Shown here: positions 23,646-35,394 of the stretch, piece by piece
How the letters are laid out: every line of letters begins with the position of its first letter
Position numbering within the stretch: the first letter of the stretch is position 1
Source: Nematostella vectensis
Taxonomy: Eukaryota; Cnidaria; Anthozoa; Actiniaria; Edwardsiidae
NCBI RefSeq assembly: GCF_932526225.1
Contig: NC_064035.1
Location: forward strand, 20,511,969-20,575,968
DNA: 64,000 bases
Reading direction: 5' to 3'
Notes under the pieces: generated by a model
Told to the model about the DNA's origin: nothing
The model's input: the letters and a program-made list of their open reading frames with translations, nothing else
Database searches by the model: none
Position numbers and translations under genes: made by a program

Positions 23646-23948
23646 AATAATAATAATAATAATAACAACAACAACAACAACAACAACAACAATAACAATA
23701 ATAATAATTATTATAATAATAATAATGATGATGATGATGATAATAATAATAATAATAGTAATAATAATAATAATAATAATAATGATGATGATGATAATAA
23801 TAATAGTAATAGTAATAGTAATAGTAATAGTAATAGTAATAGTAATAGTAATAGTAATAGTAATAGTAATAGTAATAGTAATAGTAATAGTAATAGTAAT
23901 AGTAATAGTAATAATAATAATAATACCTATAATGGTAATTAATAATAA
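23646..23948 (+). repeat. Compound trinucleotide/hexanucleotide microsatellite
   Basis: Runs of AAT, AAC, GAT and a long AGTAAT hexamer run follow each other. They create poly-Asn and poly-Ile open frames that should not be taken for genes. The microsatellite leads straight into the 46-bp minisatellite. Confidence 0.95.
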
Positions 23949-23949
23949 T

Positions 23950-26900
23950 AGTACCTATATCACAGTTGTACGCTCCTAGTGATTGGCTTACTCATAGTAC
24001 CTATATCACAGTTGTACGCTCCTAGTGATGGGCTCACTCATAGTACCTATATCACAGTTGTACGCTTTTAGTTATTGGCTCACTTATAGTACCTATATCA
24101 CAGTTGTACGCTCCTATTGATTGGCTCACTCATAGTACCTATATCACAGTTGTACGCTCCTATTGATTGGCTCACTCATAGTACCTATATCACAGTTGTA
24201 CGCTCCTATTGATTGGCTCACTTATAGTACCTATATCACAGTTGTACGCTCCTATTGATTGGCTCACTTATAGTACCTATATCACAGTTGTACGCTCCTA
24301 TTGATTGGCTCACTCATAGTACCTATATCACAGTTGTACGCTCCTATTGATTGGCTCACTCATAGTACCTATATCACAGTTGTACGCTCCTATTGATTGG
24401 CTCACTCATAGTACCTATATCACAGTTGTACGATCCTAGTGATGGGCTCACTCATAGTACCTATATCACAGTTGTACGCTCCTAGTGATGGGCTCACTCA
24501 TAGTACCTATATCACAGTTGTACGCTTTTAGTTATTGGCTCACTTATAGTACCTATATCACAGTTGTACGCTCCTAGTGATGGGCTCACTCATAGTACCT
24601 ATATCACAGTTGTACGCTTTTAGTTATTGGCTCACTTATAGTACCTATATCACAGTTGTACGCTTCTAGTGATGGACTCACTCATAGTACCTATATCACA
24701 GTTGTACGCTCCTAGTGATGGGCTCACTCATAGTACCTATATCACAGTTGTAAGCTCCTAGCGATGGGCTCACTCATAGTACCTATGTCACAGTTGTACG
24801 CTCCTATTGATTGGCTCTTTCATAGTACCTATATCACAGTTGTACGCTCCTAGTGGTTGGCTCACTCATGGTACCTATATCACAGTTGTACGCTCCTAGT
24901 GATTGGCTTACTCATGGTACCTATATCACAGTTGTACGCTCCTAGTGATGGGCTCACTCATTGTACCTATATCACAGTTGTACGCTCCTAGTGATAGACT
25001 CATAGTACCTATATCACAGTTGTACGCTCCTAGTGATTGGCTTACTCATGGTACCTATATCACAGTTGTACGCTCCTAGTTATGGACTCACTCATAGTAC
25101 CTATATCACAGTTGTACGCTTTTAGTTATTGGCTCACTCATAGTACCTATATCACAGTTGTACGCTCCTAGTTATGGACTCACTCATAGTACCTATATCA
25201 CAGTTGTACGCTTTTAGTTATTGGCTCACTCATAGTACCTATATCACAGTTGTACTCTCCTAGTGATTGGCTCACTCATAGTACCTATGTCACAGTTGTA
25301 CGCTCCTAGTTATGGGCTAACTCATAGTACCTATATCACAGTTGTACACTCCTAGTGATGGGCTCACTCGTGGTACCTATATCACAGTTGTATGCTCCTA
25401 GTGATGGGCTCACTCATAGTACCTATATCACAGTTGTATGCTCCTAGTGATGGGCTCACTCGTAGTACCTATATCACAGTTGTATGCTCCTAGTGATGGG
25501 CTCACTCATAGTACCTATATCACAGTTGTACGCTCCTAGTGATGGGCTCACTCATAGTACCTATATCACAGTTGTACGCTCCTAGTGATGGGCTCACTCG
25601 TGGTACCTATATCACAGTTGTACGCTCCTAGTGATGGGCTCACTCGTGGTACCTATATCACAGTTGTATGCTCCTAGTGATGGGCTCACTCATAGTACCT
25701 ATATCACAGTTGTACGCTCCTAGTGATGGGCTCACTCGTAGTACCTATATCACAGTTGTACGCTCCTAGTGATGGGCTCACTCATAGTACCTATATCACA
25801 GTTGTACGCTCCTAGTGATGGGCTCACTCATAGTACCTATATCACAGTTGTACCTTCCTAGTGATGGGCTCACTCGTAGTACCTATATCACAGTTGTATG
25901 CTCCTAGTGATGGGCTCACTCATAGTACCTATATCACAGTTGTACGCTCCTAGTGATGGGCTCACTCGTAGTACCTATATCACAGTTGTACGCTCCTAGT
26001 GATGGGCTCACTCATAGTACCTATATCACAGTTGTACGCTCCTAGTGATGGGCTCACTCATAGTACCTATATCACAGTTGTACCTTCCTAGTGATGGGCT
26101 CACTCGTAGTACCTATATCACAGTTGTACGCTCCTAGTGATGGGCTCACTCATAGTACCTATATCACAGTTGTACGCTCCTAGTGATGGGCTCACTCATA
26201 GTACCTATATCACAGTTGTACCTTCCTAGTGATGGGCTCACTCGTAGTACCTATATCACAGTTGCACGATCCTAGTAATTGGCTCACTCATGGTACCTAT
26301 ATCACAGTTGTACTCTCCTAGTGATGGGCTCACTCATGGTACCTATATCACAGTTGTACGCTCCTAGTGATTGGCTCACTCATGGTACCTATATCACAGT
26401 TGTACGCTTCTAGTGATTGGCTCACTCATAGTACCTATGTCACAGTTGTACTCTCCTAGTGATGGGCTCACTCATAGTACCTATGTCACAGTTGTACACT
26501 CCTAGTGATGGGCTCACTCATGGTACCTATATCACAGTTGTACGCTCCTAGTGATGGGCTCACTCATAGTACCTATATCACAGTTGTACGCTTCTAGTAA
26601 TGGCCTCACTCATAGTACCTATATCACAGTTGTACGCTCCTAGTGATTGGCTCACTCATAGTACCTATGTCACAGTTGTACGCTCCTAGTGATGGGCTCA
26701 CTCATAGTACCTATATCACAGTTGTACGCTCCTAGTGATGGACTCACTCATAGTACCTATGTCACAGTTGTACACTCCTAGTGATGGGCTCTTTCATAGT
26801 ACCTATATCACAGTTGTACGCTCCTAGTGATGGGCTCACTCATAGTACCTATATCACAGTTGTACGCCCCTAGTGATGGGCTTACTCATAGTACCTATAT

Positions 26901-29527
26901 CACAGTTGTACGCTCCTAGTGATGGGCTCACTCATAGTACCTATATCACAGTTGTACACTCCTAGTGATTGGCTCACTCATTTACCTATATCACAGTTGT
27001 ACGCTTCTAGTGATTGGCTCACTCATTTACCTATATCACAGTTGTACGCTCCTAGTGATGGGCTCACTCGTGGTACCTATATCACAGTTGTATGCTCCTA
27101 GTGATGGGCTCACTCATAGTACCTATATCACAGTTGTACGCTTCTAGTGATTGGCTCACTCATTTACCTATATCACAGTTGTACGCTCCTAGTGATTGGC
27201 TCACCCATAGTACCTATATCACAGTTGTACGCTCCTAGTGATGGGCTCACTCATAGTACCTATATCACAGTTGTACACTCCTAGTGATGGGCTCACTCGT
27301 AGTACCTATATCACAGCTGTACGCTCCTAGTGATGGGCTCACTCATAGTACCTATATCACAGCTGCACGCTCCTAGTGATGGGCTCACTCATAGTACCTA
27401 TATCACAGTTGTACGCTTCTAGTAATGGCCTCACTCATAGTACCTATATCACAGTTGTACGCTCCTAGTGATTGGCTCACTCATAGTACCTATGTCACAG
27501 TTGTACGCTCCTAGTGATGGGCTCACTCATAGTACCTATATCACAGTTGTACGCTCCTAGTGATGGACTCACTCATAGTACCTATATCACAGTTGTACGC
27601 TCCTAGTGATGGGCTTACTCATAGTACCTATATCACAGTTGTACACTCCTAGTGATGGGCTCACTCATGGTACCTATATCACAGTTGCACGATCCTAGTG
27701 ATTGGCTCACTCATAGTACTTATATCACAGTTGTACGCTCCTACTGATGGACTCACTCATGGTACCTATATCACAGTTGTACACTCCTAGTGATGGCCTC
27801 ACTCATAGTACCTATATCACAGTTGTACGCTCCTACTGATGGACTCACTCATGGTAACTATATCACAGGTGTACGCTCCTACTGATGGACTCACTCATGG
27901 TACCTATATCATAGTTGTACGCTCCTATTGATTGGCTCACTCATAGTACCTATATCACAGTTGTACACTCCTAGTGATAGGCTCACTCATGGTACCTGTA
28001 TCACAGTTGTACACTCCTAGCGATGGGCTAACTCATAGTACCTATATCACAGTTGTACACTTCTAGTGATGGGCTCACTCATAGTACCTATATCACAGTT
28101 GCACGCTCCTACTGATGGACTCACTCATGGTACCTATATCACAGTTGTACGCTCCTAGTGATGGGTTCACTCATAGTACCTATATCACAGTTGTACGCTC
28201 CTAGTGATTGGCTCACTCATAGTACTTATATCACAGTTGTACGCTCCTACTGATGGACTCACTCATGGTACCTATATCATAGTTGTACGCTCCTATTGAT
28301 TGGCTCACTCATAGTACCTATATCACAGTTGTACGCTCCTAGTGATGGGCTAACTCGTGGTACCTATATCACAGTTGTACACTCCTAGTGATGGCCTCAC
28401 TCGTAGTACCTATATCACAAAGGTACGCTCCTACTGATGGACTCACTCATAGTACCTATATCACAGTTGTACGATCCTAGTGATGGGCTCACTCATAGTA
28501 CCTATATCACAGTTGTACACTCCTAGTGATGGCCTCACTCGTAGTACCTATATCACAGTTGTACACTCCTAGTGATGGCCTCACTCGTAGTACCTATATC
28601 ACAAAGGTACGCTCCTAGTGATGGGCTCACTCATAGTACCTATATCACAGTTGTACGATCCTAGTGATGGGCTCACTCATAGTACCTATATCACAGTTGT
28701 ACACTCCTATTGATTGGCTCACTCATAGTACCTATATCACAGTTGTACACTCCTAGTGATTGGCTCACTCATTTACCTATATCACAGTTGTACACTCCTA
28801 GTGATGGGCTCACTCGTAGTACCTATATCACAGCTGTACGCTCCTAGTGATGGGCTCACTCATAGTACCTATATCACAGCTGCACGCTCCTAGTGATGGG
28901 CTCACTCATAGTACCTATATCACAGTTGCACGATCCTAGTGATTGGCTCACTCATAGTACCTATATCACAGTTGTACACTCCTAGTGATTGGCTCACTCA
29001 TTTACCTATATCACAGTTGTACACTCCTAGTGATGGGCTCACTCGTAGTACCTATATCACAGTTGTACGCTCCTACTGATGGACTCACTCATGGTACCTA
29101 TATCACAGTTGTACACTCCTAGTGATGGCCTCACTCATAGTACCTATACCACAGTTGTACGCTCCTACTGATGGACTCACTCATGGTAACTATATCACAG
29201 TTGTACGCTCCTACTGATGGGCTAACTCATGGTACGTATATCATAGTTGTACCCTCCTATTGATAGGCTCACTCATAGTACCTATATCACAGTTGTACGC
29301 TCCTAGTGATGGGCTAACTCATGGTACCTATATCACAGTTGTACACTCCTAGTGATGGGCTAACTCATGGTACCTATATCACAGTTGTACACTCCTAGTG
29401 ATTGGCTCACTCATAGTACCTATATCACAGTTGTACGCTTCTAGTTATGGGCTCACTCATAGTACCTATATCACAGTTGTACGCTCCTAGTGATGGGCTA
29501 ACTCGTGGTACCTATATCACAGTTTTA
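23950..29527 (+). repeat. Large minisatellite, 46-bp unit, about 120 copies
   Basis: The unit runs CATAGTACCTATATCACAGT, then TGTACGCTCCTAGTGATGGG, then CTCACT, for 46 bp. Common variants are TATTGATTGG, TTTTAGTTATTGG, TTCTAG, CATGGTACC and CGTGGTACC. Several blocks of units recur in the same order (for example around 25860-26230 and in 27400-29500), showing higher-order duplication. The array is about 5.6 kb. It has no spacer-repeat structure, so it is not a CRISPR array. Confidence 0.95.
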
Positions 29528-30058
29528 TGAATGGGTCCTTACGAGCATTGACATTGTCACTAACGATATTGTCATCGATTTGTAACAAGGAAAACCCCTC
29601 CACCGAATTAAGACTAACAACATTGTTACGACGTTTCATGTTATCGCATATTAAGTTACGACGTTTCAGGTTATCGCATATTAAGTTTTGAGCCCCGGGC
29701 GCTTGTTGAAATTATTACGGTGGTTTACTAGATGCACGACAAATAATGATTCTGATAGAAACTTAAATTTCCAAATACAGAATTAAGTAGAAAATAATGA
29801 TTCTGATAGAAACTTAAATTTCCAAATACCGAATTAAGTCTAACAACATTGTTACGACGTTTCAGGTTATCGCATATTAAGTTTTGAGCCCCGGGTGCTT
29901 TAGAATAATTACGGTAGTTTACTAGATACACATCAAAGAGCGCTTGACTGAGTAGCAGAGACTGGTTCTATGTGAAGAAATGCAGCTATTTCTATCTTAC
30001 AAAGAGTATATCGCTAGCTGGCTTACTTCGAACAGCGGTCCAAAGCAAAGTGATTGGA
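29528..30058. other. Insert in the minisatellite: internally duplicated non-coding DNA
   Basis: This stretch separates the main 46-bp array from its remnant at 30282. It contains direct duplications. AATAATGATTCTGATAGAAA with its following 25 bases occurs at about 29743 and 29795. TTACGACGTTTCAGGTTATC plus AAGTTTTGAGCCCCGGG occurs at about 29656 and 29853. No gene was seen. Confidence 0.55.
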
Positions 30059-30281
30059 TCACTCGTGGTTTGCTTTATGAGAGTCCCATTCTATAGCAGA
30101 ACAGTTTGTTTGTAGATGGCCCCTAAGGGACGCAAAGTCAGCGTTCTTAAAATCATAAACAGATCTGGATGGTGAATTTATTATCTTGGCGGAACGGCGA
30201 AAATCAAAATAGATGCATTTGTGATCGGACGGTAAACAATTGTTTCCCTCCACAAAAACCGAGTCCACTAGATTTATTGTA
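30059..30281 (-). mobile_element. Non-LTR retrotransposon fragment (endonuclease end)
   Basis: On the minus strand from 30281 the frame reads into LPSDHKCIYFDF and then VYDFKNADFASLRGHLQ. The SDH motif followed by an IYFDF strand and a tryptophan-containing linker is typical of the C-terminal end of the APE-type endonuclease and the spacer before RT in CR1-like LINEs. The frame stops at 30059. No RT was seen beyond it, so this is a small broken piece. Its edge abuts the minisatellite remnant. Confidence 0.6.
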
Positions 30282-30352
30282 GTTGTACGCTCCTAGTTAT
30301 GGGCTCACTCATAATACCTATATCACATGTACGCTCCTAGTTATGGGCTCAA
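30282..30352 (+). repeat. Remnant of the 46-bp minisatellite
   Basis: One and a half units (TTGTACGCTCCTAGTTATGG, then CTCACTCATAATACCTATAT) lie beyond the 750-bp insert. The array therefore once extended to here, or the insert landed near its end. Confidence 0.8.
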
Positions 30353-30599
30353 GAAATTGTATACTATGCTGGGAGTAATTAAAATATGCAAAAGCATGGC
30401 CATGTCTGTGTTTTGACTATCTGACACTAAAAACGTAAAGTGGGCGTACGAGAGAATAGATAAGCATTCCTTTGCGCTATTGTAGATTCTGGTGTGGCTA
30501 GACAGCAGCGCATGAAAAATGAATAATCGAAAACCGTTATAGCTCTCGTAACAAACACAGGAGAGTCTTCGTAATTCTATTTCATCATCGGACTGGAAT

Positions 30600-31878
30600 A
30601 TGGCTCAAGTCAGCACCGCATGTCCCCTGCTAGCAGAGGCCTCTTTTCTCTGTATTTCGCTGGGAAATACAGAGAAAAGAGGCCTCTGCTAGCAGGGAAC
30701 ACCGCATGGAGGGCGATATTCAACTGCGTAAATTACCTCGAGGGTGCTGGCATCCTTGCCGTCCCCTACACAATGCAGCTTGGCGGCCTTCCTGCTGTCA
30801 TTGCTTACATCTTGTTTCCAATACTTGCGGGATACACGGCGCGAATTCTTGTGGATTGTTTGTACGATGACGACGCTTTGCTCCGTGAAAAAAGAGTTCG
30901 CTCAACTTACCAGGAGATCTTGTTAGAGTGCTGGCCTCCAGCTGCCGATATCCTACGATGGTTTCTTTGTATTCATTGGTTCGTTTGGGCAGCCTCATAT
31001 TTTACTGCTGCTAAGTCTCTGTTGGGTGATTTGTGGCCTATCCCCTCAGTCGCCCTAATAGCTATCATTGGTGGGTTAACCCTTCCAACTCTATTCATCC
31101 CGGATTTAAAGAAACTGGCTTGGCTGAGCCTGGCTTGCTTCGTTGCAACAATGACGACTTTTGTAGGAACATTGGGTGCAGAATTAATGGAACGGCGCAA
31201 AATACATTTTAGCTCCCTCATGTTTTGGGACACTGAAGTTTTTTTCTATCTTGCAACGTAGCTTTATTTACTTACAGCATTGCGGAAGTTGCTCCGGCTA
31301 TCGAGGGAAGCATGAGCGATCGTTCACAATTTACTGTGGTTATAGTTATAACTTACATTATCGAAGCGACAATTAAATGCTCTTTCGGTCTTGTCGCTGT
31401 ACTCGTGTATTCAACAGACACGCAAGATGTGGTCATTAATAACCTACCCGATGGAGCTATACGGAAAGTTGTTTGCGTCTCATCTGCATTGTTTATCATC
31501 TCAACAGTAACTATGATGCTGAAGATGTGTCTTACGGAGATTGAGAAGATTTCTATCTTCACGCGTTTTAAAAATGCTCTACCCTCGGAGAGGTTAAGCT
31601 TCGTCATGTGGCGTGTTTTGTTGCTGGTCGCCGCACTAACAACTGGAGAAGTCATTCCAAGCTTCGCATTACTCTTGTCGCTTTCTGGCCTCTGTAATTA
31701 CATCAAAGTTTTGTTTCTCCCTGCTGCGCTACACTTGAGCCTAAAACATGAAGTGCTATCAACATGGCGACGCCTGCTGGATTGGCTTATAATTGGTATT
31801 GCGTTTCTTGGCTGTTGTTTTGGATCAGATTTTGCTGTATCTAGAAGCATTATAAACCTATGGAGAAATGATATTTAA
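30600..31878 (+). pseudogene. Vesicular amino-acid transporter-like gene (SLC32/VIAAT type), disrupted
   Basis: A single-exon frame encodes a multi-pass transporter of the amino acid/auxin permease (AAAP) group. It has NYLEGAGILAVPYTMQLGG in the first membrane segment and AGYTARILVDCLYDDD, matching the YTGK.L..CLYE signature of VIAAT/SLC32. Further membrane segments run to LWRNDI at the end. VIAAT loads inhibitory amino acids into synaptic vesicles. Two breaks are visible. A 77-bp foldback with its 9-bp duplication (86 bp added) lies just after ATG 30600 and shifts the frame. An ATG at 30620, within the duplication, opens the coding frame again. A T7 run at 31239-31245 then shifts the frame, so that one part stops at 31261 and the other, containing YSIAEVAPAIEGSM, continues to 31878. 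The copy looks dead unless the T-run is a sequencing error. Confidence 0.75.
30623..30699. mobile_element. 77-bp foldback MITE with 9-bp target duplication in the transporter gene
   Basis: Perfect 34-bp arms (30625-30658 and 30664-30697) surround a 5-bp loop. The ends read TCCCCTG and, inverted, TTCCCTG. The direct repeat CACCGCATG flanks the element at 30614-30622 and 30700-30708. The terminal sequence TCCCCTGCTAGCAGAGGCCT resembles that of the foldback at 13265 (TACCCTGGTTCCAGAGCCTC), and both have 9-bp duplications. They are probably one family, of MULE type by duplication length. Confidence 0.85.
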
Positions 31879-31968
31879 TACAATTGAGACAACCCCCTAC
31901 TGGTCATTTCGTTATTATTGAGGGGAAAAATTGCGGGTGAGAAGGGGAGCGGATCCGCCTGGCGCTTG

Positions 31969-32043
31969 ACATGGCGAAAAGAGCATGGACATGGCGGGAA
32001 GAGCATGGACATGGCGGGAAGAGCATGGACATGGCGGAAAGCC
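31969..32043 (+). repeat. Short tandem repeat, 21-bp unit, about 3.5 copies
   Basis: Units of GACATGGCGGGAAGAGCATG plus a base follow the transporter gene. They make the start of a 221-codon open frame (31971-32636). The end of that frame, but not its start, resembles the N-terminal region of the Penelope-like element downstream. Confidence 0.8.
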
Positions 32044-32449
32044 GGTTCTGGCTAGAAGATCATTTACTACACGCAGAAAAGCTACTAGGATGTCAAAAAA
32101 GAAACAAAAATATTACGTTTGGTTTACTAATGCCGAGGGTGGGATCGAGCGAGAATACACACGACAAGGCGTCCACTCAAGGCGAAGACGTAGTTGATGA
32201 ACATGTTGCTTTACACGATGTCCCAGCAGTCGAGGTCGAAGGGTCGAGTGACTTCGCACTTTTAAACGAAGCATTCAACGACTTTAAAAACACAACTAGA
32301 TCCAATAGCAAAGCCAACAAGGCTGTCTATAGACATTTCGATCGAAATCAGCGAGCTGTCGATAAGATAATAATATGTACAATAAACAATTATCAATTTA
32401 CATATTTGACTGTTACAAAATCGATGATTCGGATGATTGCGGCGAACAC

Positions 32450-34400
32450 TGATGAGCATCTTGATGGAGACTACTTGGATGATAGAGGATCAGCGCATAA
32501 GGATCGCAGTACGAACAATATAATCACAACACTGTCTGGGTCTATTATACTAATACGGTTACTAGTACAGCCTACTATGGATCTTAATGTAGTCGTTAAT
32601 TTATCTAGCCGTGGGGAGGTTGCTCTTCTTTCTTAAGGTCTTAAGTTTTGTCCTACTAATTAGTTGGATCTTTTTGCTTTACGTAAAGATATTAATTATT
32701 TCGTTAGGCGTAAAAGGTTGAGGGAATTTGTACGATCCGGATGCCGTTAGATACAGATTTTTCGGAAAGCCCAGCCTTCAGAAAAAAACTTCTTGGTGTC
32801 CGGAAAAGAGTCGCGAAATTGCTATAGAGGCGTACGCTAAAGCCTTGGAGGAAGAGATCTTATCTTCAACCAAACAAGGTAAGATTTATAGTAATTTGAC
32901 ACAAGATGAACGCCGAGCTCTTAAGGATTTAAGGTATGCTAAGGATATAGTTATAAAAGAGGCGGATAAGGGGTCTGGTGTAGTGGTCATGGATAAGGAT
33001 AAGTATATTCAAGAGGCATTAAGACAGCTCGGTGAACAGGAGGTATATAAGGAAACCAAGGATCTCACGCAGTATAGGGTACGTAAGTTATCTGCTGATA
33101 GATTTATAGATGATAAGACTCTAGATTATCTTATCATCAATGGTAAGCATAGGGCAGGACATTTTTTTTTATCTCCTTCCTAAAAAACATAAGAAGGGTA
33201 ACCCAGTCATGTCGGGGTGTAATACTTGCACTGAGGAGATATCTAAGTTTGTAGATTATCATGATAAGGATTTGGTGCCCTCTGTATCCATATTAAGGAT
33301 ACTAAACATTTTCTAAATAAAGTAAGGAATATGAGGACTTTACCTCAGCCTTTCCCCCACATACCCTATGGTGAGGGGTTGGAGGCTCTTAGAGCAGCTT
33401 TGGACAAACGTGGTGAGTTAACAGGTAATAATATTTCTACTGAGGACCTTGTGGATTTAGCTCGCATAGTCCTGAAGTATAATAACTTAGTATTTAATAG
33501 GAAGCATTATTTACTGGTATTAGGTACGGCTATAGGCACTAGTGTGGCAAAGGAAATCATACACTCTTCTCCGGTAAGCCCTATTTATGGCGTAGACATA
33601 TCGATGACATTTTCATGATCTTGACTGAAGGTGAGGACGCGCTCTGAAGGAGTTTGTGGCTCGAATAAACTCACACATAGAACTATAAAATTTACTTTTG
33701 AGTTTTTTACTAGTCAGGTAATTTTTTTGGATGTTTCACTCACTCTAAGGGATGGAGTTATTTCTACAAATCTTTTTAGTCTTTATAAGCCTTCTGATAA
33801 GCATCAATATCTTTCTCATACGTTCTGCCATTCGTCTGCATGTAAGAAGGGCATTCCTTTTGGGCAGGTACTACATATTCGTAAGATATGTTCGGAAGAC
33901 TCTACTTTCGAAAAGAGGGTATTAGAGTTACAAGGTTATTTAAATGATAGGGTTATGACAGTAGATTTGTGGGGAGGGAGGATGACCGGGTAAGACGTAT
34001 TCCTAGGGACGACCCATTGAAGGACAGGCGTAAAGGTAAGAATGATCGTGTACCTTTTGTAGTCACTTTTCATCAACCTAATTTACCTGGTATTCTTCGT
34101 AATTTAAAGCCAGTTCTAGAATTTTCTAGAAGTTGTAGGGGTGCTATTAGTAAGGTACCTATGGTGGCTTATAGGAAACCTAGGAGTTTAAAGGATATGT
34201 TGGTGCACTCCTCTCTTTAAGGAGATCATACTCAGGTTATACTCAGGTTATAAGTTGTCGTAAGCGTGGTGTGTGTGCCAAAGACAGGGCGGGAGTTTTG
34301 CAGTACGGATACCAGTAAAAAATGTCGTTAATTTTGACTTAGATTGTAATAGGTTTGATTGTAGGTTCTCCTATCAATAGCTTTAGGAAGTGTTTTAATA
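32450..34400 (+). mobile_element. Decayed Penelope-like retroelement (PLE)
   Basis: Broken frames on the plus strand follow the order of a Penelope-like RT. An N-terminal piece (NLSSRGEVALLS, then GLKFCPTN and LRKDINYFVRRKRLREF) comes first. Next are IVIKEADKGSGVVVMDKDKY (about 32950-33010), LPKKHKKGNPVMSG, and PHIPYGEGLEALRAAL. Later come KHYLLVLGTAIGT, the palm-like RHIDDIFMIL region near 33600, KPSDKHQYLSHTFCHSSACK, KICSEDSTFEKRVLELQGYL and VPFVVTFHQPNLP. A GIY-YIG linker-like piece (VNFDLDCNRFD) lies near 34325-34370. At least five frame breaks or stops are present. It cannot encode an active protein. It is clearly distinct from the Gypsy element upstream. Confidence 0.85.
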
Positions 34401-34447
34401 ATCACAAAAGTAGGTTGAAAAGGCACCCTTGATTACGACCGGTTAGC

Positions 34448-34590
34448 AGGCGCATGCCCAGGAATGGCCGAGGGAGGAGGGGGGGGGGGGGGTGGAGCAG
34501 TCATAGGTATCATATGAAAAAAGCATAGTATTTGAAGATTCCATTATAGGAAATGACCAACTTTTTGGCCCCTAAGGGGGGGGGGGGGGG
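34448..34590 (+). repeat. Dispersed poly-G-flanked repeat, copy 1
   Basis: The copy runs from GCAGGCGCATGCCCAGGA to a G run, then GCAGTCATAGGTATCATATG, then AAAAGCATAGTATTTGAAGA, then CTTTTTGGCCCCTAAGG and a second long G run. Three further copies lie at 36583-36660, 45221-45346 and 55821-55920. The two G runs at the same places in the copies suggest they belong to the element. Confidence 0.7.
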
Positions 34591-34599
34591 GGGTGCGCG

Positions 34600-35390
34600 C
34601 ACCCTGCGTACTCCCCCGCCTGCGCTCCTGCCTAGTGAGAGAGTTAAGACTGACCTTTTCTATCTAAATTTCCATTGCGACAATCATTTAAGTCTTAGTT
34701 ATATAACAGTTCAATTTATAGATAAGTGGAACTCTGAGGCTCAGCTTAGGGAATGTCTGTGGCCTTTAATATAACATCCTTTTTTGGAATATAATGAAAG
34801 TAAAGTCTGCTTTTCCTTTTATACCATATATACATTATATATCATACATAGAGAATACTACATGGAAAGTGCGCGCGTACGTTTTTTATTCACAAGTTGT
34901 GCAGTATCAAAAAAACGAACGAGTGATTTTTTTAAATACAAAACAACGAATTAATAAAAGCTGTACAAAGCACTTTCCATGCTGTATTTTGTTTATTATA
35001 TACCTACTGAGAAAATTTATCATAAGCTTTTACATAACAATTTATTAGACTTGGCTGCAGAGGCTCCGAGGTTTGTGCTGTTCGACGGTTCAGTCGAAGA
35101 CAGACAGAAACTTACATGTCACGCACGAGACTGTAGTTCATGTTACACAAGTAGTGCACTTTTTAATCTCTAAAATCTCGACATCTATGAAATAAAAAAA
35201 ATAATAAATGGAAAATGCTTGTGCTATATTTATGCACTCGTTGATGCGCTGGGATTGAAGCTATTTAAGTGCAGTGAAAAAATATCGTACCTTCAATCAT
35301 AACCGCTAACGATTGAGCTGCCCCGTGAGCGGAGCCCCATACCTAAGAAAAAGTGGTATAATACAAAATTGGTAACAAATATTTGGTAAC
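34600..35390. other. Intergenic, no gene seen
   Basis: The DNA is AT-rich with short open frames only. No exon was recognised. A possible palindromic segment CCCATACC...GGTATAATAC near 35335-35360 is too weak to call. Confidence 0.4.
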
Positions 35391-35394
35391 CCTT

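Larger units (their letters stand above)
20958..23646 (+). pseudogene. Decayed WD40-repeat gene, exon remnants in order
   Basis: Five plus-strand pieces look like WD40 blades. 20958-21137 includes SSVDFSPDGPLLASTGAD. 21307-21602 follows an AG acceptor and includes TSGSCDQTVRLL. 22565-22612 (YSDDGMWFASASDDFK, with AG and GTGAGT borders) joins in phase to 22898, giving the classic blade end DDFKVCVWN. 22898-23117 continues but shifts frame near 23005-23030, where the downstream frame reads VFSPSGEFVISSSIDNTAQ. 23560-23646 holds CAVFSHDECHIAT after another frame change. Premature stops end the first two pieces. The scattered frame changes suggest a dead gene or gene fragment. The particular WD40 family is not recognised. 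Confidence 0.6.

Noticed and set aside
23607-23979. Poly-Asn and poly-Ile proteins
   Set aside because: They come from a compound AAT/AAC/GAT/AGTAAT microsatellite.
23950-29527. CRISPR-like array of regular repeats
   Set aside because: The units are contiguous with no unique spacers, and the DNA is clearly animal. It is a minisatellite.
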